From UBA4582 sp047630175 (lineage in GTDB: Bacteria > Pseudomonadota > Gammaproteobacteria > Pseudomonadales > Azotimanducaceae): DNA of 6,118 nucleotides. The stretch is from positions 1 through 6,118 of the forward strand of contig JBLHVI010000133.1 in the NCBI GenBank assembly GCA_047630175.1. Direction: 5' to 3'. The notes under the pieces were generated by a model, which did not search any database, was not told the DNA's origin, and worked only from the letters and a program-made list of their open reading frames with translations. Shown here piece by piece: positions 1 through 5,608 of this stretch. Position numbers and translations under genes: made by a program. Numbering within the stretch: the stretch's first letter is position 1; every line of letters begins with the position of its first letter.

Positions 1-12
1 AAAAAGGTTGAG

Positions 13-37
13 AAAGCACGGGATATTGGCGTGCTTT
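13..37. repeat. Inverted repeat (hairpin) in the leader before the dehydrogenase gene
   Basis: The 8-base arms AAAGCACG (13-20) and CGTGCTTT (30-37) are perfectly complementary around a 9-base loop. No clean run of T follows the right arm on the plus strand, so it is not a textbook terminator. On the minus strand a run of five T lies 7 bases beyond the stem, at the window edge. A TGA at 9-11 ends a frame that is open from the window edge, so this may be the weak 3' hairpin of an upstream plus-strand gene. It could equally be a leader structure of the following gene. Confidence 0.4.
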
Positions 38-117
38 GCGGCAGAGTTGATACGAAGATTCCACGATCACCTCCGTCAACTTGACGTAATTTGAAGGCGG
101 TTAATTCGGGATGCAGC

Positions 118-1299
118 ATGTATAAAATCAAAACACTTAATAATATTTCACCTCGAGGCCTAGAGCGATTCCCTGTCGCAAGCTTTAGCCTTGGCACGAA
201 GGTTGACGATCCTGATGCAATTTTGGTGCGTAGCCACCCGTTAACGACCGAAGACATAACGCCGTCTTTGCGTGCAGTGGGGCGGGCGGGGGCTGGTGTG
301 AATAATATTCCTGTGACGGATTACACGAGTCGCGGTGTGGTAGTTTTCAATACCCCAGGGGCTAATGCTAATGCGGTTAAGGAACTTGTATTGGCGGGCC
401 TTCTATTATCCCAACGGGGCATCATTGATGGGTTGGCTTTTGTCGAAAGCTTGGCAGATATAACTGATAAGGGTGAGCTTAATCGACAAGTCGAGGCCAA
501 CAAGAAAGTGTTTAAAGGTGCGGAGCTGAAGGGCAAAACTCTGGGCATTCTGGGATTAGGTGCCATTGGCTCAATGGTCGCTGACTTGGCGCTACAGATG
601 GGTATGCAAGTGCTCGGATACGATCCGGCGTTGTCGGTTGATGCTGCTTGGCGCCTGTCAAGCCAGGTGAAAAAAGTGGACAACATGCAGGCTCTGTTTA
701 CTCGCGCCGACTTGGTCTCCCTACATATCCCTGCTCTGGAATCGACCCGCGGTATCATTAACGCGGAAACCTTGGGGTATTTCAAGGCAGGAGCCGTATT
801 GTTGAATTTCGCTCGTGAAGAGCTTGTCAATAATTCGGACCTGTTAGCGGCCCTCGAGTCGGGCCACCTCAAACAATACGTTTGTGATTTTCCAACACTG
901 GAACTGATCGGTAAGCCAGGTGTTTTATCCACGCCACATCTGGGCGCTAGTACGGCTGAAGCAGAAGAGAACTGCGCCGTGATGGTGGCGGACCAACTTA
1001 TCGACTTTCTCGAAAATGGGAACATCCGCAACTCTGTCAATTTTCCTAATCTAGTGCTCGAGCGCACTCAAGGTTATCGAATAGCATTGGCGAATCGTAA
1101 TGTACCACGGATTCTGGGTAGTGTTTTGTCGATTCTCGCCGACCGCAATATCAATGTCATTGATATGCTTAACAAGAGTCGAGACGACGTGGCTTATAAC
1201 TTGATCGACGTGGAGGTTGAGCCGCTGGCAGACTTGGTACGTGATATTGAAAAGATCGAGGGTGTGATCAACGTGCGCGTGTTTAAGGCCGGCCTCTGA
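118..1299 (+). CDS. serA: D-3-phosphoglycerate dehydrogenase, ACT-domain form
   Basis: This cytoplasmic enzyme oxidises 3-phosphoglycerate with NAD+ to 3-phosphohydroxypyruvate, the first step of serine synthesis. The ATG at 118 gives 393 residues and starts with MYKIKTLNNIS, the N-terminus I associate with this subfamily. It has a GGGA six bases upstream. An in-frame TTG at 91 would add nine unlikely residues. The 2-hydroxyacid dehydrogenase fold is clear: nucleotide-binding motif GLGAIG at 146-151, with the acidic Asp169 that favours NAD. The catalytic Arg is probably Arg233 (NFAREELV) and the catalytic His is His274 (TPHLGAST). Glu262 is the likely catalytic Glu. Residues about 320-390 form a C-terminal ACT domain, which in this family usually mediates serine feedback. 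The length fits the short type without the extra ASB domain. Other 2-hydroxyacid dehydrogenase substrates are possible but less likely. Confidence 0.9.
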   Translation: MYKIKTLNNISPRGLERFPVASFSLGTKVDDPDAILVRSHPLTTEDITPSLRAVGRAGAGVNNIPVTDYTSRGVVVFNTPGANANAVKELVLAGLLLSQRGIIDGLAFVESLADITDKGELNRQVEANKKVFKGAELKGKTLGILGLGAIGSMVADLALQMGMQVLGYDPALSVDAAWRLSSQVKKVDNMQALFTRADLVSLHIPALESTRGIINAETLGYFKAGAVLLNFAREELVNNSDLLAALESGHLKQYVCDFPTLELIGKPGVLSTPHLGASTAEAEENCAVMVADQLIDFLENGNIRNSVNFPNLVLERTQGYRIALANRNVPRILGSVLSILADRNINVIDMLNKSRDDVAYNLIDVEVEPLADLVRDIEKIEGVINVRVFKAGL

Positions 1300-1312
1300 T
1301 GCTCTGCAACGC

Positions 1313-3271
1313 TTACTTCGAGCTATCAACTGCTGTCGGTGCTCGTTGCAGGTCACGCTGCATAAAGCGCCCGGGTGCCAGGAATTTGAGCCACGCGGGG
1401 TCTACTGCACTCGGCTCAGCGTTGATCAGACGGGCTAGAATTTCTCCACATAAGGGGCCATGAGTGGCGCCATGAGAGCCGAGTCCACCACAGAAGAATA
1501 ACCCGGGCTGGTAAGTATTGAAGTCGGATTGATCGCGGTGGTGGTGCATGCTCCAGTTCGCCAGAGCCTTCCAATCAGGAATGGGTCCGACTACCGGTAG
1601 TCGATCGCGACTAGTGGCGCGCAGTCCAGCATAGGCCTTCACGGCCACAGTGTCGCCAGGCCAATATCGCTGCTGCTGGGCTAACAGTGTCTGGTTATCG
1701 GCCTCTATGACCGTATCATCTTTTGTGTCCCTGGCATGGGTACCACTGATCGTTGAGAAACCTGCCGAATCCACGGGGAAAACCGTGATAGGGCCACTGA
1801 TTACTTGGTCTGGAGCAAGACCCGAGACCTGCAGTGCTTGGCCGCGGTTTGTATCTAATCCAATGGGTAGTGTCTGTGCCAAGGTGCCGGCGCCGTGGGC
1901 AATGATAACAACATCGGCTTCGGTTAGGACTTCACTTGCGGCATTGAGCAGTTGCCAGCGCCCATCTCGATTGGTCAACTCGCTGATAGGGCTATGAAGA
2001 TACAGCTTAATAGCGGCTAACGTTGCCGCGAAGTAGCTTGCGGCATTCAACCAGCCCCCGTCTGCATAGGTGAGAGCTGCCTCCTGATAACTCAGGGGAG
2101 AATCAACCAGGCGCACGAAGTTGTCGGGGAAGTAGGCGTTGATTCGTGTAAATCGTGTGTTCAAGCGTGGTGTGTCGGCCGCGACAGTAAAGCCACAGGC
2201 GTCAAAACCGCCTTGCCGTGAAATGTATTGAAAAGCGGCCAGGGAAAATTTTGCGCGGTTGTCCGGCGCAGCCGCTAGCTGCGGATAGATAGCCAGTTGC
2301 GGGATTACCGATGCACCCAACAGTGGGGCCTGCCGAGCATCAAACACCGTAACCTCAATGCCGCGCCGCAGTAGCGCTCGGGCGCAATTTAGTCCCGCCA
2401 AGCCTGCGCCTAAGATGGCAACGCGCTTGACAGCGGAGCTACCGATAGCGGTCTGGTTGACAGGGATTTTTTTTGTATATTTTGCTGTGGTGACTTCGAG
2501 TGGCTCCGTTTGTGACAGGCGAGCGGTCAACATCTCAGCTTTACCGCCAAAACCAGGCGTTTTTTGAATACAAAACCCCGCCGAGCGCAGGCCACGCTTG
2601 ACGACGCCGGCAACGGAATAGGTCGAGAGTGTAGTTGCTGCATGGCTTACTGCAGCAAACTGCTCGAACACTCGCGGGTCCCACATGGCGCTGTTCAACG
2701 CTGGACTGAAGCCGTCTAAAAAGAACGCGTCGACAGGTGCGCTGAGCATAGCGCTAGCCGGCACGATATCGGCATAGATTAACGTCAGGCAAATGTTGTC
2801 TGTGATCCACAGTGGGTGCATGCCTTGGCTAGGCATGGGGTAGTTGTCTGCCAAGGCGCTGGCCAGGTCCGCCATACCTGCATAAACAGATTCTGTCGCC
2901 TTATCTTTTTGCAGGTTCGCGTAGAGCCTCGCTAGGTCTGCCGGTGCGACGGGGGCATGTTCGATGGCGATAAAATGTAGGCAGGCTCGCTGAGGGGCGA
3001 TCTGCTGCCAGAGGCGGGCCGCCAGCAAGAAATTGAGCCCAAAACCAAAACCTGTCTCAACTATGGTGAAGTGGCTCTGCTGCAGGTTCTGCCAGCGTGT
3101 CTCGAGTTGGTTTGCGTCTATAAATACGTGCTGTTTTTCAGCTAAGCCGCCGAGACGATGCCAGTAGATGTCAGCAAACTCCGGCGACCAAGGGCTGGCG
3201 TCATCGCGCCACTGAATCTCGGCGTGATCTACTAAGTACCCGGTTTTTGGGGGTTCTTCAGCGGCTGGCAA
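1313..3271 (-). CDS. mnmC: Bifunctional tRNA 5-methylaminomethyl-2-thiouridine biosynthesis protein MnmC
   Basis: MnmC completes the mnm5(s2)U34 wobble modification. Its C-terminal FAD domain removes the carboxymethyl group from cmnm5U, and its N-terminal SAM-dependent domain methylates the resulting nm5U. Using a TTG start at 3271 the protein has 652 residues, close to the 668 of E. coli. The methyltransferase half has the glycine-rich SAM loop TGFGFG (about 73-78), LDGFSPALNSAMW (from about 185) and TPGFGGKAEML (from about 238). The oxidase half opens with a Rossmann FAD motif GAGLAG (288-293) followed by an acidic Asp about 20 residues on. It ends with AYAGLRATSRDRLPVVGP and GGLGSHGATHGPL, both typical of MnmC. 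No ATG or GTG lies before residue 133, which is deep inside the first domain. The start is therefore TTG, either here or at 3349, and no good ribosome binding site is visible. It overlaps the sulfurtransferase gene by 14 bases, suggesting translational coupling. The function is secure; the start is not. Confidence 0.92.
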   Translation of the reverse strand: MPAAEEPPKTGYLVDHAEIQWRDDASPWSPEFADIYWHRLGGLAEKQHVFIDANQLETRWQNLQQSHFTIVETGFGFGLNFLLAARLWQQIAPQRACLHFIAIEHAPVAPADLARLYANLQKDKATESVYAGMADLASALADNYPMPSQGMHPLWITDNICLTLIYADIVPASAMLSAPVDAFFLDGFSPALNSAMWDPRVFEQFAAVSHAATTLSTYSVAGVVKRGLRSAGFCIQKTPGFGGKAEMLTARLSQTEPLEVTTAKYTKKIPVNQTAIGSSAVKRVAILGAGLAGLNCARALLRRGIEVTVFDARQAPLLGASVIPQLAIYPQLAAAPDNRAKFSLAAFQYISRQGGFDACGFTVAADTPRLNTRFTRINAYFPDNFVRLVDSPLSYQEAALTYADGGWLNAASYFAATLAAIKLYLHSPISELTNRDGRWQLLNAASEVLTEADVVIIAHGAGTLAQTLPIGLDTNRGQALQVSGLAPDQVISGPITVFPVDSAGFSTISGTHARDTKDDTVIEADNQTLLAQQQRYWPGDTVAVKAYAGLRATSRDRLPVVGPIPDWKALANWSMHHHRDQSDFNTYQPGLFFCGGLGSHGATHGPLCGEILARLINAEPSAVDPAWLKFLAPGRFMQRDLQRAPTAVDSSK

Positions 3272-4124
3272 TGGGACGCCGAGGATCCGTGATCCATTCG
3301 CTCCAAGAACCAGGATACAAAGCTGGTTCGTCAAAACCAGCGTGTACAAGGGCTAAAATATTATGCGCGGCCGTGACGCCCGAACCGCAATAGCAGGTGA
3401 CAGATTCGTTTACTGAGACGCCGAGCTGCGTGAACTGATCAGCCAGTTCAGCGGGCTGTTTGAATTTTCCAGCGGCGGTTAAGTTAGCACTAAAAGGCGC
3501 GCAGACAGCCCCAGGAATATGGCCGGCAACCGGGTCTATAGGCTCGGCTTCACCCCTGAAACGGCTGAGGTCTCGGGCATCTAATAAGACGCCATGTTGT
3601 GCTCTTCCTTGGTTGGTATCTGCAGCTCTGGCCATCAGGTCGGCGGCTGATACCTCACGTGTAACACGAGAGAATTTCTCGAAGTGTGATGTTTGGTAGC
3701 TCACGTTATCCTCAGTCAGTGGCATGCCCGTATCCACCCAAGCAGACAAGCCGCCGTCTAGCACTACGACATTAGTGTGTCCAAGCCAGCGCAGCATCCA
3801 CCAAAGGCGCGCTGCATAAGCGCCAGTGTCAGCGTCATAGGCAACCACTAAGTCACCGTTATCGATACCCCAACGCCTGACTTGATCGGTGAACGTGCTC
3901 GGGCTCGGTAGGGGGTGGCGGCCGGTTTCGCCGGGTATCACTGCGGCACTAAGGCTATGGTTCAGGTCGGCATACTGTGCGCCACTGATATGACCCTTTG
4001 TAAACATGGCGGCACCTGCCGCTGGATCGAGCAGTGAAGAGCGGCAATCAAGGACGCGTAAATCACTGTCGCCCAGGCGTGCAGCGAGTGTCGGCACGTC
4101 GATGAGCGTTTGTACCTTTGCCAT
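3258..4124 (-). CDS. sseA: 3-mercaptopyruvate-type sulfurtransferase (tandem rhodanese)
   Basis: The 288-residue protein has two rhodanese domains, the normal size for this family. The first (about 5-130) is the non-catalytic one, with DCRSSL, GHISGAQYADL and an Asp97 where a catalytic Cys would sit. The second (about 160-285) has RFRGEAEPIDPVAGHIPGA and the loop CGSGVTA at 246-252. Cys246 is the likely persulfide-forming residue. A CGSGVTA loop is the hallmark of mercaptopyruvate sulfurtransferases; thiosulfate sulfurtransferases usually have CRKGVTA. A second Cys (Cys244) lies two residues upstream. The ATG has a strong GGAGGT six bases before it. The gene follows yciH by three bases and its end overlaps the start of mnmC, so the three are likely one operon. 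The family transfers sulfur from mercaptopyruvate to thiol or cyanide acceptors. A role in tRNA thiolation is only an inference from the neighbours. Confidence 0.9.
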   Translation of the reverse strand: MAKVQTLIDVPTLAARLGDSDLRVLDCRSSLLDPAAGAAMFTKGHISGAQYADLNHSLSAAVIPGETGRHPLPSPSTFTDQVRRWGIDNGDLVVAYDADTGAYAARLWWMLRWLGHTNVVVLDGGLSAWVDTGMPLTEDNVSYQTSHFEKFSRVTREVSAADLMARAADTNQGRAQHGVLLDARDLSRFRGEAEPIDPVAGHIPGAVCAPFSANLTAAGKFKQPAELADQFTQLGVSVNESVTCYCGSGVTAAHNILALVHAGFDEPALYPGSWSEWITDPRRPIASR

Positions 4125-4127
4125 ATG

Positions 4128-4478
4128 TTAACCTCCGCTTATTTTGACCCGATAGCCGAGGGCAGTGAGCTCCGTCATCAGCAACTCTCGCTTGTCACCT
4201 TGAATCAGTATCACGCCTTCCTCGATGCTGCCACCGACGCCACATTTGTTCTTAAGTTGCTTTGCTAGCGCTTTTAACTCGGCAGCAACGAGTGGCAAGC
4301 CGGTAATCAAGACGACGGGCTTGCCACCACGTCCCTTTACCTGACGCTGCAGCCGGATAATTCCGTCGGTGGCAACAAGTGACGTTGTTTGATGGCACTG
4401 GCATTGTTTAATTACAGCACCGCAAGTGGGGCAGTGACGACCACCATCCGTTGAATATACCAGCTGTTGCTTGCTCAT
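4128..4478 (-). CDS. yciH: YciH-type SUI1/eIF1-like translation factor
   Basis: The protein has 116 residues against 108 in E. coli YciH. Its C-terminal SUI1 domain (about 40-116) resembles eIF1, which in other systems monitors start-codon choice; bacterial YciH has been linked to initiation fidelity. Matching signatures include LVYSTDGGR at the N-terminus, IRLQRQVKGRGGKPVVLITGL, the KNKCGVGGS loop, IQGDKR at 92-97 and a terminal VKISGG. Between the N-terminus and the domain is a cysteine cluster: C16-x2-C19 and C26-x-C28. It could bind a metal, and E. coli YciH lacks it. The ATG at 4478 has no strong ribosome binding site. It is the first gene after a 120-base gap and likely leads the yciH-sulfurtransferase-mnmC operon. 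Identity is secure; the cellular role of YciH is only partly understood in any bacterium. Confidence 0.9.
   Translation of the reverse strand: MSKQQLVYSTDGGRHCPTCGAVIKQCQCHQTTSLVATDGIIRLQRQVKGRGGKPVVLITGLPLVAAELKALAKQLKNKCGVGGSIEEGVILIQGDKRELLMTELTALGYRVKISGG
4131..4136 (-). promoter_or_regulatory. Ribosome binding site of the sulfurtransferase gene
   Basis: The minus strand reads GGAGGT here, a near-perfect Shine-Dalgarno sequence six bases before the ATG at 4124. It lies within the last codons of yciH, immediately before its TAA. This fixes the start of the sulfurtransferase and supports co-translation of the pair. It is the clearest ribosome binding site in the window. Confidence 0.85.
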
Positions 4479-4510
4479 GGATCAGCCGTTCTATGCTGTG
4501 TGAAAATGAT

Positions 4511-4541
4511 TCGACGACAGGTTGGTTTTGGCTGTCATCGA
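4511..4541 (-). repeat. 10-base-pair hairpin in the gap upstream of yciH
   Basis: Read on the minus strand, TCGATGACAG and CTGTCGTCGA pair along ten positions around an 11-base loop, CCAAAACCAAC. One of the ten is a G-U wobble that would be an A-C mismatch in a plus-strand transcript, so the structure is better formed in the direction of the genes here. It is followed by ATCATTTTC, which is too broken for a convincing terminator tail. It sits 32 bases before the yciH ATG. It may be a weak terminator after the acidic-protein gene or a 5' leader structure of the yciH operon. Confidence 0.4.
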
Positions 4542-4598
4542 TGAGTTTACCTGTTTGCTCAGCGTTTTAGGCGGCAGTTTAGCCAGCTGTCTACTTTC

Positions 4599-5021
4599 TT
4601 AGCTATCAGAATAGATGTAGACGCCAAGGTCGTCATTGCAGGCAGTCTGACAAAAGTGCACCAACAAAAACATGAAGTCGAGCAGGTCGTTGGTCTCAAG
4701 GTTGAGCGCCTCGATCTCCTCACATTCTAGCCAGAGGGCGGCAAAGCTCTCTACCTGATCTTCCTCAAGGTCTGCGAGGGTTTCCATCAGTTTACTGTCG
4801 AGACGGTATAGATACGGACCTTCATCACTGATCTCTCGATCTAGCAGTTCCATTTCCAGCGCCTCAGCAACAAAACTGCCACAAATCAGCGCGTATAACT
4901 GGGCTCTAGCGTCTCTATGAAATTGCTGGCTGGACATGCATGGGAAGCCGTTCGCCGGATTCTCATCTGGCTCGAGCTCCGCTACATCTTCAGGATCGCC
5001 GATAAAAAATATCTGGTGCAT
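4599..5021 (-). CDS. Very acidic small protein of unknown function
   Basis: I do not recognise this 140-residue protein. It contains 32 Asp or Glu and only 5 Lys or Arg, so it should carry a large negative charge. It has no signal peptide and no clear membrane helix; the segment LLDFMFLLVHFC (113-124) is hydrophobic but flanked by acidic residues and looks like a buried helix. The rest reads as mostly alpha-helical (for example 37-60 and 75-108). Cysteines lie at 28, 47, 100, 124 and 128, without a clear metal-binding pattern. The ATG at 5021 is nine bases after the stop of the cold-shock-domain gene, with a weak GAG seven bases upstream. A second ATG at 4937 would give a 112-residue form. 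Codon use looks like that of its neighbours, and the tight spacing supports a real, co-transcribed gene. The charge could suit a cytosolic partner of a basic protein, but no function can be assigned. Confidence 0.75.
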   Translation of the reverse strand: MHQIFFIGDPEDVAELEPDENPANGFPCMSSQQFHRDARAQLYALICGSFVAEALEMELLDREISDEGPYLYRLDSKLMETLADLEEDQVESFAALWLECEEIEALNLETNDLLDFMFLLVHFCQTACNDDLGVYIYSDS

Positions 5022-5030
5022 ACTTTTACT

Positions 5031-5492
5031 CTAAATGGCTTCGACTTCGTCAGCCTGCAGACCTTTGTCACCGTTAATGACGAGAAATTTAACGCGCTGT
5101 CCCTCGTTGATAGCACGGCGTCCGTTACCTTCTATATTGCGGTAGTGAACAAAGATGTCATCTCCCCCATCACGGGTGATAAAGCCGAAGCCCTTTTTGA
5201 TATTGAACCATTTGACCGTCCCTGTTTCTTTAGTGCCGTCATCGCTGGTCTTACGTTTTGCTTGCTTGCCGTCTTGTCTGGCCCCGGGCTTGCTATGATT
5301 TCGTCGTGCCGGCGCAGGGGTTCGAGCCGGTGTTAAGCTGCGACCGAGAAACACAGCGAGTACAATTGTGGCTAGAACGCCGAGCTCTTGTCCTGCCGGG
5401 GCATGCAGAGGCCCGCTGAAAAGCTGAGAAATAAAATAGGCGATGTTGCCGATGATCAGACTGAGGGTGATGTTTTTAAGAATAGGATTCAT
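5031..5492 (-). CDS. Membrane-anchored cold-shock-domain protein
   Basis: From the ATG at 5492 the protein has 153 residues. Two hydrophobic segments, about 8-25 and 37-50, are likely membrane helices. A proline-rich, strongly basic linker (about 51-89, rich in Arg and Lys) follows. The C-terminus (about 90-153) is a complete cold-shock domain: TGTVKWFN, the RNA-binding motif RNP1 as KGFGFI (100-105) and RNP2 as DIFVHY (112-117). A helical hairpin with both ends inside would place the linker and domain in the cytoplasm, where they could bind RNA or single-stranded DNA near the membrane. This topology is inferred. An in-frame ATG at 5501 is an equally possible start, and the frame stays open further upstream with ATGs at 5531, 5561 and 5576. 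The start chosen begins just before the first helix. The acidic-protein gene follows after nine bases. The domain call is secure; the physiological role is unknown. Confidence 0.85.
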   Translation of the reverse strand: MNPILKNITLSLIIGNIAYFISQLFSGPLHAPAGQELGVLATIVLAVFLGRSLTPARTPAPARRNHSKPGARQDGKQAKRKTSDDGTKETGTVKWFNIKKGFGFITRDGGDDIFVHYRNIEGNGRRAINEGQRVKFLVINGDKGLQADEVEAI

Positions 5493-5545
5493 GATGTCCA
5501 TTTTTATGATTGGGTGGATATAAACAGGCATAGCCGATGGTGAGT

Positions 5546-5566
5546 CAACGGTGATGCTCATCGTTG
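5546..5566. repeat. 21-base imperfect palindrome between pdxJ and the cold-shock-domain gene
   Basis: On the plus strand, CAACGGTGA (5546-5554) and TCATCGTTG (5558-5566) are inverted around a 3-base centre, with one imperfect position of nine. No T run follows on either strand, so it does not look like a terminator. On the minus strand it overlaps TTGACT (5543-5548), a possible -35 element for the cold-shock-domain gene. The best -10-like match, TATATC at 5517-5522, is 20 bases away, which is too far for a good promoter. An operator is conceivable but unproven. Confidence 0.35.
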
Positions 5567-5608
5567 ATCGGACCATGCCCCTCAAAGGTGCGGCGAATGA
5601 TAGGTGAA

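Noticed and set aside
81..110. TTGACG at 81-86 as a -35 element for the dehydrogenase gene
   Set aside because: No acceptable -10 element lies 16-18 bases downstream.
111..125. Four-codon leader frame ATG CAG CAT GTA TAA overlapping the dehydrogenase start
   Set aside because: It is too short to support as a leader peptide, has no control codons, and is expected by chance.
321..1067. Long minus-strand open frame of 248 codons
   Set aside because: It lies entirely antisense to the dehydrogenase gene, its translation shows no recognisable family, and its composition (rich in Ser, Arg, Ala, Pro) is typical of an antisense shadow.
1286..1295. AGGCCGGCCT palindrome as a terminator
   Set aside because: It has no loop and no T run, lies within the last codons of the gene, and is a plain restriction-site-like palindrome.
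1051..1356. Minus-strand open frame of 101 codons over the serA/mnmC junction
   Set aside because: It is antisense to the ACT domain of the dehydrogenase and overlaps the end of mnmC in another frame; no family features.
1650..2567. Plus-strand open frames at 1650-1997 and 2358-2567
   Set aside because: Both are antisense to well-conserved mnmC motifs; no independent support.
3460..3699. Plus-strand open frame of 79 codons
   Set aside because: It is antisense to the catalytic rhodanese domain of the sulfurtransferase.
4917..5336. Plus-strand open frame of 139 codons with hydrophobic stretches
   Set aside because: It is antisense to both the acidic-protein gene and the cold-shock domain. 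Its hydrophobic look follows from the reverse complement of acidic codons.
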